Positions 8,442 to 21,341 of a DNA stretch of 21,954 nucleotides are shown one piece after another. How positions within the stretch are numbered: the first letter of the stretch is position 1; each line of letters starts with the position of its first letter. The notes below the pieces were generated by a model. The model made no database searches, was not told the origin of the DNA, and saw only the letters and a list, made by a program, of their open reading frames with translations. Origin of the DNA: Podila epigama. Its lineage: Eukaryota; Mortierellomycota; Mortierellomycetes; Mortierellales; Mortierellaceae. The stretch lies in contig JAAAVE010000263.1 of NCBI GenBank assembly GCA_015679605.1, forward strand, positions 1 through 21,954. The letters are read 5' to 3'. The position numbers and the translations under genes are program-made.

Positions 8442-10521
8442 TTACAACTCCATATCATCTTCATGCTCTGCAAGATCCTCGAGCTGCGACCCAACAAGCT
8501 GCGATATCGACAGACTAAGCGGCCTATTCACCGCTGGTACCATGGACAGACATGGTGTCGGCGATGAAGACCTGGATAAAAATCCTCTCGTCACAACCTC
8601 CTCGCCCATCGACACGTCGTCCTGCATGCCATGGTAGGGATAATGATGGTTATGGTAGTGGGCGTGGTGTTGAGGCTGCTGATGCTGATTATTCTGGTGA
8701 CTTGAATGACTCGACGGACGAGGCTGGACAGATACATTGGTTACCCCCTGAGATTGCAGCAACTGCTGTGTCCACGAATAAAAATCGTCAAACCGACCTC
8801 CAGATGTGGGACCCATGTGAGGCGAAGACGGGACAGATGACATGCCTCGCGATGATCCCTGCGATGGCCCTGGCCTTGAAATCCCATCGAGTGATGTCAT
8901 CGTCAAGGATGTCCATGATGGAGGGAAACGTTGCTCTGCAAAGTCAGATCCATCATGTCCTTGCCTTGGTCGGGTGCGAAGACCAGCGCCATTCTCGTGG
9001 GTACGGGACTGAAATCGTTGCGACGCTAACGATTGCTGCTGCTGTTGGAGACGTTCCTGATGTTGGTGATGATGTTGTTGTTGTTGTTGCTGCTGCTGTT
9101 GAAGCTGCTGTTGTTGTTGTTGAAGTTGTTGTTGCAGCTGTTGTTCGTTGGAAAGGAATAACGTCTGGACAGATTGTTGGAGGCTCTTTTGCTGGTATTG
9201 TTGGGTATAGGGATATATGCAAGTTTCGCTAAAGGAGCGTGCTCGAGTGTTGACGGGGTATCGTTGTGGTTCTTGTTTCCTTTGTAGCTGGTGCTGTTCT
9301 TGTTCTTGTTCTGTCGCGCGTTTTCCTCCAAACTCCTCGTTCATACGCTCTCTCGACTCGTGCAAGGACCGCTGGCGCCCATGACCCTGGCCATGGCCAT
9401 GGCCTCGGGTACTCTGCTTGCCATGTATATTCTCCTGCAAGGATGGGTCTCCCATATGTGGATCGGAATAAAAGTTGTGTTCAGGAGACCTTGACTGCAC
9501 CTTATTCTTGTCAGCATCTACTCATAGATATGTCAAAAAAGAATGAAAGAGAAACAGCGTTTAGAAACTACGCCATGGAAAGAAAGAAAGAAGAAAAGAA
9601 AAGAGCAACCTCCAAGGGTGAAAAACAAGAGTACGTGTTACCTAATGGTGAACTTGTCAACAGCTCCATCTCCTCTGGCTGACCATGCAAAAATTCTTGT
9701 TGTTGTTCCTCCGTATGAGGCCCTCCCTCTAGATGTGTCATAGCCGATGTTGATGGGGGCACACTGGCGGTATGTGTTGCTTGGACTTCATGCCACTCTT
9801 GCCATTCCTTTAGTACACTGTTCCACTTGCGTTGTCGCATATTCAGAGTCCTGGCTGGTGTTGACCCCCTCGTGCCTTGTGCATGCACATCATTCCCTTC
9901 CATATTCTGACCAAAGTCCACCGCGGGATCATGTTTCCCTTGAACGGTTTCTAGTACCATACTCTGCTCGTTCTCTTGTTCTTGACCAATCGCTGAAAAC
10001 GCCAATGCAGAAGGTGGTCGTGAGAGCTGAGGTGAAATGGGCGAGTATGGAGAGCATGCTGCAGGAGACGAGGCGGAAGAAGAGGAAGAAGAGGAATTGG
10101 ATGGAGCAGATGCATGAAACGTATCGTGCTGTTGCCGCTCATGTTGGTGATGATGAATTGGCTGAGAGAGAGGTGGGGGTCTCTGTACTCCTGAGACTGG
10201 TAAAATGACGTTATGAGACGGTGGTCGTTTGCCATCGTTGTCAGACAGGACACGAGGAAGAGTCGTACCATGTGCACTGCTGAGCGACAGTGACTGGAAC
10301 CTGACGGCAATTGACAAAAAAAAAAAAAAGGATGGGGAAAATCCATACTCAAAGGATATCTCGCTGGCAACCTTTTTACGAGCATAAGCTGGAGGAACTA
10401 TAGATGTATCTTGCGGACGAGCCCTTTTGCGGTCTAAACTACTGGCGTCACTCGAATTGCCACCACCCTTGTCCAAAGTCAGTGCTGTAGCGACAAGCGC
10501 TTGTTCAGCAGGTGCCAACAT
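8442..10521 (-). CDS. Gln-rich, largely disordered protein, possible nuclear regulator
   Basis: Three exons (10349-10521, 9642-10300, 8442-9517) join to 635 residues, with phases agreeing at both junctions. Visible features are a basic cluster RKRAR at 31-35 and ARKK at 47-50 (nuclear-localisation-like), a Ser tract, a Trp-containing stretch near KWNSVLKEWQEWHE, a Gln-rich region (about 382-441, several runs of 4-9 Gln broken by Leu or His) and an acidic C-terminal end. No DNA-binding domain is recognised. Gln-rich tracts with basic clusters are common in fungal transcription regulators, so that role is inference only. The first intron (10301-10348) is only 48 nt and in frame without a stop, so it could be retained, giving 651 residues. 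It lies 198 nt upstream of MIM1 on the same strand and diverges from RPB7. Confidence 0.65.
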
Positions 10522-10934
10522 GAATGACTTTGTTTTTTAAGGCCTTTCAATGGTTGACTAAAGAGTTGTTCACAATGGAAGCAAACAGGGTGACAAGGCA
10601 GGTTATGATGGTAGTTAGGGTAACGATGGCAAAGGAGTGGATAATGGAGGACAGAAAGTGTTGACGTGTCAATCAATGCCGAGATCGTGCAAAAAGGAGG
10701 GGTGAATGAGAGTAGTGTATGCCAATAGCCCAACGTGGAATGAGCTTTTTTTTCTTTTTCAGGGTGCAAAGAACGGTTTCAAAATAAAGAGGTTGGCAGA
10801 TACACGTCACGCAGGCCAATCAGGCCCCTTGTAGTTTGAAATATTGGTGCACAAGAGTATTTCTTTTGGGTCCTGAAAAAAAATAAAACTTTACTGTCTG
10901 TGTTCGCAAGTCAAGTCAGCATTACATCAACATC
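10522..10934. promoter_or_regulatory. Shared upstream region of the Gln-rich gene and RPB7
   Basis: These 413 nt separate two divergent start codons, so both promoters must lie here or overlap. No TATA box or named operator is evident. Confidence 0.5.
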
Positions 10935-12200
10935 ATGTTCTTCTTGGTAAAGAACCTTACAGCAGAACAATGAGCAATGCTCAGAATAGAATGAGTGTTG
11001 ATGAACAACAAGAAGAATAACGCCTGCATTTCATGCAAGAATGGGATATTGAACTTTTGAACAATGCCCTCCATGGGAGCAAGGAGGAAGACACACAATA
11101 TGCAGACTCCATTGCCGCGAAACCAACAAAAAAACTAATCAGTATTACCCTTTTTTTTTGCGATCTGTGAAATTGTTCAGCGCAATCTATCACATACCAT
11201 CAATCTACATCCATCCTACTATGGACCACACATGAAGGAGTTCCTGCTCCGCAACCTTCATGGTGATGTAGAAGGCACTTGCTCAGGAAAGGTTGGCTTT
11301 ATTATCTGTGTCTTGACCGTGACCAACATCAGTCCAGGAAAAGTTCTGCCAGGAAGCGGTCTTGCCGAGTTTGTGGTTCAATACCAGGCTATTGTCTTTA
11401 AGCCTTACAAAGGAGAAGTCGTCGATGCTATTGTCACAAGTGTTAACCAGGTAATGAAAAAAAACACCCTTCAACCAAAGTTTTTGTTTAGGAGGGATGG
11501 ATGTTCAATTATTCTTTCGTATATCGTGCAAACCAGCGAGATCCTGACACTATTTTTTCGATATTATCACTCATTATATAACCTATAGATTGGCTTCTTT
11601 GCGGATGTTGGACCACTTCAGGTGTTTGTTGCTCAGAAGGTGAGTGAGGACGATCCACAGCCTTTTTTTGTTCGTTTCAGGATCTGAACGAGTGCAAGCG
11701 AATACGACAATGGAAAAATATATGCTAACTTTCTTCCTTCATGTGTATCATTATCTGCCATGCCCTGCTTGGATCTAGTTGATGCCTAATGACTTCAAGT
11801 TTGACTCGAACGGCCCTTGCTACAGAGGAGAAGATCAGGTATGGACCAAGTACCTCGTATCTGCTTGTAATTTTTTTTTGTCTTGTTGTTGTCATAATCC
11901 TTTTATTTTGCATCCATGATTAATGTATATCTTTATTTCTCTGAGAAACTTAGGTTATTGAAAAGAATGGACAGGTGCGACTCAAGATTGTCGGTCTAAA
12001 GTACCAAGCAACGCAGATTGTAAGGATTGTCCTGTATTCACGCACCACGCGCCATTTTTTTTTATATCCTTCTTTTTTTTGGAAGCAACAGCAGTCGTAC
12101 TTACTGATGCGTGTTTCTTTCCTTCATACTCTCTTTTCATCTCTACAATTAGAATGCCGTTGGAACGATAAAGGAAGATTACTTGGGCCAGATTCAATAA
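10935..12200 (+). CDS. RPB7: RNA polymerase II subunit RPB7
   Basis: Six exons (10935-10946, 11181-11450, 11589-11639, 11779-11838, 11954-12019, 12153-12200), all joined in phase 0, give 168 residues; human RPB7 has 172. The start MFFL comes from a 12-nt first exon and joins RNLSHTINLHPSYYGP, matching the family N terminus. The conserved core AIVFKPYKGEVVDAIV follows, then the OB-fold part (IGFFADVGP, RLKIVG) and the end EDYLGQI. Family knowledge: RPB7 pairs with RPB4 to form the stalk of Pol II, contacts nascent RNA and acts in initiation and mRNA turnover. The stop is 186 nt from that of the convergent mannosidase gene, so the 3' ends may overlap. Every intron begins GT and ends AG. Confidence 0.95.
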
Positions 12201-12386
12201 ATGACATTTGGCTGGTACTTGAAGACCAATCAATACAAGGAGATTTTGTTTTTATTCGACCAAAAATAAAACAATGAACAAAAGAAAAAAAAATGAGACG
12301 ACAGCATAAAAAACAAAATCTGCTAAAAAATCATTTGTTGGTATATGTGCGACAACGGGGCAGTATATAAATAAGTGGGGGAGGGC

Positions 12387-14983
<2,597 letters not shown>

Positions 14984-15396
14984 GCTGGCTCGATGGCTGG
15001 CTCGATGGGGGGAAGGAAAGTGAAAGGGGTGGGTGGAGTATGTGACTAAAAAACCAGGAGTGTTTTTTTAGCCCTGAATTGGTTTTTTTAATACCTTCTT
15101 CTCGCAGGAAGGTTTCTCCACTTTTTCCTGGTAAGAGAGAGGGTCGCAAATAATAAAGCGACATGCAGAGCAGTGTCAACAGACATGCAAGAGGGCGACG
15201 ACGAGAAGGCAAGAATAGATGTATATCATTCTGTAATTGACAATGGCTGAAGAAGATAGGGGTCTCGACTACGAATGCTACTTGGACAGGATATACATGT
15301 ACAGTGAGTGACAGCGTAGGTTTTCTACAGTTTCACGTTGTGTGGCGGATGGAAGGTACGACGGACGATGCGACGATCGATGTGATGATGTGGATG

Positions 15397-15420
15397 TGGA
15401 TATGGATATGGATATGGATA
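15397..15420. repeat. (TGGATA)4 microsatellite
   Basis: Four perfect 6-nt units. Confidence 0.9.
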
Positions 15421-15548
15421 TGACCTTTCCTTCATGTGGAACCAGGAGATTTTTTTTTTTCATTTTTCTTATCGTGTGGAGTAACAAGGAAATGATCAGA
15501 GAGACTGACCGATAGGCAGACAGACACAGCACCCACAAATGATAATGG

Positions 15549-15567
15549 CTCACTCACTCACTCACTC
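15549..15567. repeat. (CTCA)4 microsatellite
   Basis: Four perfect units plus a partial one. Confidence 0.9.
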
Positions 15568-15587
15568 GCCCAAATAAGCTCACACTC

Positions 15588-15627
15588 GCACTCACTTTGC
15601 ACTCACTTTGCACTCACTTTGCACTCA
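15588..15627. repeat. 11-bp tandem repeat, 3.6 copies
   Basis: The unit GCACTCACTTT occurs three times perfectly, then a partial copy. It lies about 335 nt upstream of the P5C reductase ATG. Confidence 0.9.
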
Positions 15628-15959
15628 TTCTCACTCACACACACCACACACAAAGACAAACACATAAAAAGTTATTATCAATCTTCTTTTCTTCTTTCTC
15701 TTCTTCTTTCTTTCTTTTCTTCTTTTCTTCTTTTTCATTACAGATTACGCACAACTCACCAACTATCATCCTTCATCCATAACTCCTTTCAACTTCAAAT
15801 CAGACAAGATCACGCACTGGACAGACTGACAGGCAGGAAGACATATACATAGACAAATATTCAGACAGGACTACTATCAGATCAGAGGCAAACAAACACA
15901 CACCTTCAGATATCAGCTACATCACACTCACACTCACACTCACACACACACACACAAAA

Positions 15960-16934
15960 ATGGCTATCGTTCCTCAATCAAGACTGGCGTTCATCGGAGG
16001 CGGCAACATGGCTGAAGCCATCTTGGGCGGTCTCCTCTCCACAGGCTACCCTCTTGCTCAGTTAATCGTCTCAGAACCCATCCAGGCCCGGTGTGAGTTC
16101 CTCCAGCAGAAATACCCTGGCCTCCAAACAGTCTCCGGTCCTGATGCAAACCAACTCGCCGTCAACGGTTCAACATCTGCCGCCAAGACCTCAGCTTCCA
16201 TTGCCAACGGATCAGTCCAACTCAACCCAACTGCTGCCTCTACACACTTTGATGCTGCCGAGGTCGTGATCCTCGCTGTCAAGCCCCAGGTCCTGCGCTC
16301 TGTCGTCGCCGATCTGGCCCCCGTCCTCCGTGCCCGCAAACCTTTGGTCATCTCGATCGCTGCTGGTATCGAAACCTCAGCAATCACTCGCTTCATGACA
16401 GAGAACAACCTTGACAACGAATCCATCGAGACTTTGCCTCCTGTGATCCGTGTCATGCCCAATACCCCTGCCTTGGTCCTCGAGGGTGCCGCTGGAATGT
16501 ACGCCACAGCCGACGCCACAGCTGACCATCGCCATGTGGCCGAGTCGCTGATGGCCGCTGTTTCGAAACAGGTCTCTTGGGTCGAATCAGAGGCCCTGAT
16601 CGACACTGTGACCGGCATCTCGGGTTCTGGCCCTGCTTACTTTTTCCTAATGATGGAGGCGATGGAGGATGCTGGTGTGGCATTGGGCATGGATCGGGAG
16701 ACAGCCAAAGCATTGACAATCCAGACTTGCTTGGGTGCTGCCAAGATGGCGCAGCTGAGCTCAGATGATCTCCAGACATTGCGGATCAAGGTCACATCGC
16801 CCCAAGGCACAACCGATGCTGCTATCAAGGCCTTTGAGGCCGGTGGTTTCCGGGACCTAGTCCAGAAGGGTGTCACCGCAGCCGATGCCCGTAGCCGGAC
16901 TCTTGCCAAGGAGCTTGGAGGTGCAAAGTTGTAA
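15960..16934 (+). CDS. PRO3: Pyrroline-5-carboxylate reductase
   Basis: An intronless frame of 324 residues. It reduces 1-pyrroline-5-carboxylate to proline with NAD(P)H, the last step of proline synthesis. The nucleotide-binding fold is visible at the N terminus (FIGGGNMAEAILGGLL, about 11-26), followed by VILAVKPQV and MPNTPALV. The C-terminal dimerisation and active-site domain has GISGSGPAYFF and the family signature TSPQGTTDAAI with FEAGGF. Most bacterial and fungal homologues have about 270-285 residues. The extra length is an Ala/Ser/Asn-rich insert at about residues 60-96, between the strand after YPGLQTVSG and FDAAEVV. The ATG directly follows a CA-rich leader (ACACACACAAAA) and has A at -3. 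The codons are rich in C at the third position, consistent with high expression. Confidence 0.95.
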   Translation: MAIVPQSRLAFIGGGNMAEAILGGLLSTGYPLAQLIVSEPIQARCEFLQQKYPGLQTVSGPDANQLAVNGSTSAAKTSASIANGSVQLNPTAASTHFDAAEVVILAVKPQVLRSVVADLAPVLRARKPLVISIAAGIETSAITRFMTENNLDNESIETLPPVIRVMPNTPALVLEGAAGMYATADATADHRHVAESLMAAVSKQVSWVESEALIDTVTGISGSGPAYFFLMMEAMEDAGVALGMDRETAKALTIQTCLGAAKMAQLSSDDLQTLRIKVTSPQGTTDAAIKAFEAGGFRDLVQKGVTAADARSRTLAKELGGAKL

Positions 16935-17556
16935 CATTATTATCTGTTTTACGTTTTTATCATTTTTTTTTTTTTACTGTCCATATTTTTTTTATTTTTT
17001 TTTTCGTGTCACTCATTTTCTTGTTCATAATATAAAATTCTCCGGAGGGGTGACTCATGAACGATGTTTTTTTGCATTTTTTTGGTTCTTTTTTCACCTG
17101 TCACCCTTGCAGATCTCAGAGCTCACTTGAATGTATCTTGTGTATTCCATGAACGATGTACGATACACAACTGGAGTGTACGATACACAACTGGAGCAAT
17201 TGGAGTAGACACACAAAACAGGAGATTAAGAAGGGCAAAAAGTTAAAAAAGAGTGGGTGCATTGGGTTACAGTGTTGCCCAAAAAGCATGTACTTTGTAG
17301 ATGGTACTTTTTTTTTGTTCAGTTTGTTTGTTTGTTCCTTTGACACTGCTGTCTGGCAACCCAACCCTCACTGGTTGACAGGTACCCTTATGTCTATGTA
17401 TCCATCCATTTGTCCCAGCAAACGGCCAAAACAGTTGAAAAATATTCTCACACACAAATACTCGTTTCATACAACAGTTGTACCAAACCGATCGTCAAAA
17501 AGAAAATGCAAAAAAAGTAGATATCCTGTATATTGTTAGTAAGAGATACCCCAACA
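16935..17556. other. Convergent 3' region of P5C reductase and the isomerase
   Basis: About 620 nt between two stop codons, with T-rich runs just after the reductase gene (16961-17003) and an AT-rich AATATAAAA-type element near 17028, a plausible poly(A) signal. No gene is seen. A 20-bp tandem duplication is listed separately. Confidence 0.6.
17157..17196. repeat. 20-bp perfect tandem duplication
   Basis: The 20-nt unit starting TGTACGATACACAAC is present twice, head to tail, with no mismatch. A CTGGAG-like third fragment (ATTGGAG) follows. Confidence 0.95.
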
Positions 17557-18817
17557 CTACTTCTTATTCTGCAACTTGGCGAGCGACTGCTTCAGGATCG
17601 TCTGTGCCTCCTCATTGGCAACATAGTGTGTGATATTGGCAACATCCTCCTCTTCAGAGGCCCTGAAGGTGTTCAAAAAGTTGCGTCGAATCACTCGCAT
17701 CGTCTCTGTTTGGGCATCCCGAGGAGCCTTGGACCGGCTCACCAAGTGCCGCACTATAAACGCATCCATCTCTCCTTGCGTTGCAAAGTCGGCCTTGTCC
17801 ACAAGTCCTACAGAGACTGCCTCTTGAACGGACAAAATGCGACCCACGGGCAGTAGCCGCTCAGCATGGCGACGGCTCGTGATCCCAGCAAAGAGTTCCA
17901 CCAGCCAATGAGGCACCGGCACACCCACAGCGACCTCGTTCAAGCCAATTGTGGGCTGCTTGGGACCACCAGCGTTGCCCACCATGAACCTGTCATGGCA
18001 TGCCATACCCAACACGCATCCGAGACCTAAGCTATGACCATTCATGGAAGCTGCCGTGTTCAAACGTGAAGAGTAAATGACATCAAATACATGACGGATC
18101 GTACGCCAGTAGTTTCCAAAGCTAGGAATTTTAAAAAAAGAATGGCTTGTGAGGTGCGTTGTCGCTTTTTTTTTTGTCCTTTCATAGAAAGACGCAAGAG
18201 TTGTTTTTCAAAAGGCTGCCACCACAACCCTGTTCACTTTCATCACTATTGATATGAAATGATACAAAAAAAACACAGGAAGAGCAAGAATATAGACAGA
18301 GGCCTAACCTTTCAGGACCCTTCAGAAACTCTTTAAAGTCAATACCGGCGCAAAAGATGGACTTGAGATCGCTCTTGAGCATCACAGACCTAATAGACTT
18401 GTCCTGCTCCATTGCCTTCCATTCCTATAGAGCGATAAAACGGTCCATTGTGTCGTTTCTTAGTCAGTGTACATTGTCCAATCCTATCCGATCTACAGCC
18501 TCGGGTGCAAGTGCAAAACTTTTTTGGAAAAAAAAAATTGTTGTCTTTTTTTTTTGCCAGTTTTGTACCTGAATCATGAGTTTAGCAGTGTCGTGGCTAA
18601 AAGCACTCTGGTGAAGCGTCATGATGGCAACGGTGGGTTCTTCTGCATGCTTGGTGACTGTGACAGCGGGTGATTTTGATGCCGAGGACGAAAAGCTGTG
18701 GGACTGAATGACCCATGGTTCCATTCTGGTGAATCCTAATGAACTCGTTCGAGCTGCATGTCTCGAATGAGAAGAGGCAGTCCTGGCAAGGAGAGAAACG
18801 AAACGACTATGGTGCAT
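17557..18817 (-). CDS. ECI1: Mitochondrial enoyl-CoA delta isomerase, crotonase family
   Basis: Three exons (18569-18817, 18309-18424, 17557-18121) join in phase to 309 residues. The first 30 or so residues are Arg/Ser/His-rich without acidic residues, a typical mitochondrial presequence. The C terminus (LQNKK) is not a peroxisomal targeting signal. Crotonase features: FCAGIDFKEF (about 107-116) supplies the first oxyanion-hole segment, MNGHSLGLG (148-156) the second, and IGLNEVAVGVPVP carries Glu184, which aligns with the catalytic Glu of mammalian ECI1. RRHAERLL and VGLVDKA follow as in that family. The expected role is moving cis- or trans-3 double bonds to trans-2 during beta-oxidation of unsaturated fatty acids. 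It could instead be another crotonase isomerase, but the GLNE motif favours ECI1. Yeast Eci1 is peroxisomal, so this is the animal-type mitochondrial form by targeting. Confidence 0.88.
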
Positions 18818-20186
18818 TCTGACAAAAAAAGTTGAAAGAGTGAATGAAATGTGAGGTTCGTGAAATGAAAAGATGTCGGTCGGTCGCGTTGCTGAACTGT
18901 GGAGACAAGTGAAGAAAAAAAAAAAAAAGTCCGTGTGAAGAAAAAGGACCCATTGGACGCGCATGATTTTTGTCCCATTTTAAAGTTTTTCTGTCTCGAT
19001 CACATTCAGCTCGCTGACACGCGCTTTTGTCTGTGAATATGTGAGTTCACCGAAGACGATTTTCCTCTGAGGACACCCGTGAGCACCCACAGCCTTGGTC
19101 AAAATATTTTTTTTTTTTTTTTGCTGGTCGGACCATTGAACCCTTCTATCTTCGGTGCGTCGCTGAGATGTTGGAAGGAATACGTTGTCACCCTATGCAT
19201 ATTGGTGTCCACAGCTGGCTTCCGCTCACTTCACTTTGACACTGTCTGGATTGTCAAAGTAGCACGAAAGATATGAAATCTAGGCACAGTATGACATTTC
19301 AGATGATTTTTTCCAAGTCATTCGGTCCTACATCCTGCTCCCCCCAGGTAACTGTAGGCAGTCCATTGCGAGTCGACGTTAGACGTTAGACGTTAGATGT
19401 CAGGGGCGAGATGGCTAGCCTTCTGTTCCTCCACCATCCCCCCACCCCATTCTATAGATGATAGTTACGCGACGTGATTTTACAGGAGGTCGTAGATCTT
19501 ACAGCGTTATCATCATGAAAATTTATAGCTTGCTATGCATATTGCAAAAATTGTTCTTAGCATGATAGCATGACAGCATGGTACATGCTCTAATCCTTGA
19601 AAAAGCATAGGAAGAAACCAAGAGTCGATGGCAATGGGAAGCAACACAATTGGCTTGTTTCTATTGCGCGTTATTTTTTTTTAAAAAACAAAAAACGATA
19701 GTCGGATAGTCGAGTCCATTGTGCTTCGTGTCGTCGCAAGAAATAATACAAGGTGCAATGCTTTGATGAAATGCAACCATTTTGACAAACACATTACAAT
19801 GGATATGCAATGACATTTTAGCATATCGTCGTCGTTTTCCATGAAGAGATTAGTATAACTTATGACAGCATGAAAACTCCACCTTGGTCAATTTGGAAAA
19901 TGAATCAAAGTTCTTTAATTAAAACTGGCAGCCAACTCTTGTCAAAGATCTACTCATTGCAATAGTCATTATCAAGCATCTGAGAATCTGCCGATTGCAA
20001 ATAAAAGTGTGTTGTATGTAGGCCTTTATGTTGTTCAAATGCCTAAATTTCCTTTGTTTTTACATTGCTTCTATTATATTTGTATATAAAGCATTAAATG
20101 TTTGCATAGCAGGACTGTAGTCGCTGCAGACTCGAAGTGCTCATTCGATTGAGCGCATGTTGTCCTTGAACCTTGTTGTCTTGCTC
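18818..20186. other. Long stretch without a recognisable gene
   Basis: Both strands were read. The first 200 nt are the isomerase promoter. The rest, especially 19440-20100, is AT-rich with stop codons in all frames, short A or T runs and no domain. No spliceosomal RNA or tRNA signature was found. A 7-bp repeat array is listed separately. Confidence 0.5.
19375..19395. repeat. (GACGTTA)3 heptamer array
   Basis: Three perfect units followed by a diverged fourth (GATGTC). Confidence 0.9.
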
Positions 20187-20189
20187 CTA

Positions 20190-20252
20190 CCGACCTTGAC
20201 CGACTTGACCGACTTGACCGATCTTGACCGATCTTGAGCAACTTGGACCGAC
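20190..20252. repeat. CTTGACCGA-type 9/10-nt tandem array
   Basis: About six units of CTTGACCGA(T/C) with single-base length changes. Read on minus it encodes VGQVGQVGQ in one frame and SVKSVKSVK in another. It may be part of a short last exon (see the entry at 20452). Confidence 0.85.
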
Positions 20253-20451
20253 TGTGGACCGTGGATTGGAGGGCCTTGGACGACTATTATGGACCGACAG
20301 ACTGAGCGTGGACTGACTAAGATGCACATTACAGAACGAAAGAAGAAGAAAAAAAATAGAGTCATTTTCAAAGTCTACTGAGATGCCAAATAGTTGCACT
20401 GACAAGAATACAATATCTTGTTGAAACAAATCCATGCACAAAATGACTTAC

Positions 20452-20521
20452 CGTCTGTCCATGAGCCATGTGACCCCTGCCTCTTGCTCGCTATTGTACC
20501 ACCAACTGTCCATTTGCGAGC
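20452..20521 (-). CDS. Probable exon (internal exon of right-edge gene, or first exon of a small gene)
   Basis: An acceptor (CACATAG, with a TTCTAAT branch-point-like site upstream) precedes the exon and a consensus GTAAGT donor follows it. The frame reads SQMDSWWYNSEQEAGV then WLMDRR with good codon use. It starts in phase 1 and ends in phase 2. It joins in phase to the donor at 21341 of the right-edge gene (APG then SQMD), but the intron would be 820 nt. Alternatively the ATG at 20513 starts a separate gene. Downstream acceptors ending at 20394 or 20320 both keep an open frame, stopping within 10 or 43 codons. I do not recognise the family. Confidence 0.5.
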
Positions 20522-21341
20522 CTATGTGGACATTAGAAGGTCGGGTCGATATGACTGACCTCCCTCTTCTCTGCTTCGTACTTTCCTCCTTTACTATGTA
20601 AGTTTGGATGGAAAGTACGCGGTTATTGTCGAGTACGGTGAGTGTTTGCGATGAGGGTAAAAAAGAAAAAAGAATACGGGATGTTTTTGTGCGAAGAGTG
20701 AAAAAGTGTTGAAAGAGATGTGGATATGTTTTCTGGAGAATCGCTTTGAAATATAATCAAATCAAAGGACTCATGACATGATGTGAGGTGAAAAATCGAT
20801 CAACACTCATTAACCCGATATTCGATGGAAAGCGCACCAGAACAAAATAGGGCCGCGAGAAGAAGAAATGGATAATGTCAATTGACCATGACCATGACCC
20901 AGATCAAGGAGGGGGGGAACTTTCTCCAAGTTCACATTTGGGTGCTCTCATAGCTTAAATATCAATTTGACCGCCCCTGGCCTAAATTTATGTTCTATCA
21001 ATTGCCCCCAATGCATAATTCATATGCTGGCAAATGTTCTTTTTCCTACCGCTTTTTTTTTTTTTTTTTTTTTTTTGCCGACACTCGACGACAATTACTA
21101 TATATTCTCTCTACTCTTCGACTTTTGCTTCCATTTCACTCTACCTCCACTTCACTTCACTTTACCCCCACTTCACTCTACTTCACTACATGTCACCTCA
21201 TTCAACTTATTCGCATCCTACAAGGTCGTAGCCAGGCAACACTTAAACAGATGAAATACAAATTCTCACTTTATGATATTTACTATGTACTATTGAAACA
21301 ACATGGACAAAAAAAACGCCATCATAAGACTCGGATTTCAC
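20522..21341. other. Large putative intron, or intergenic gap
   Basis: No coding sequence is recognised on either strand. It contains a T22-class run (about 21053-21076), a C/T-rich CTTCACTCTAC-type repeat region (about 21125-21185) and a 10-bp inverted repeat at 20577-20619. If the right-edge gene is spliced to the exon at 20452, this is its intron. If not, it includes that gene's 3' end and a promoter. Confidence 0.4.

Larger units (their letters stand above)
14984..15959. promoter_or_regulatory. Divergent upstream region between the mannosidase and P5C reductase genes
   Basis: 976 nt without a gene. It holds several tandem repeats (listed separately) and a C/T-rich stretch (about 15678-15740). 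CA-rich repeats end directly at the P5C reductase start codon. No clear TATA box is seen. Confidence 0.5.

Noticed and set aside
8552-9232. 226-residue open frame on plus
   Set aside because: Antisense to the Gln-rich gene; its Val/Ala runs are the complement of the CAG/CAA repeats.
16058-16618. 186-residue open frame on minus
   Set aside because: Shadow of the P5C reductase gene, with no family match.
19079-19276. 65-residue open frame on plus
   Set aside because: Passes through a T-run and shows no motif, bias or splice context.
19375-19395. Telomere-like repeat
   Set aside because: The unit GACGTTA does not match fungal telomere repeats and there are only three copies inside a gene-bearing region.
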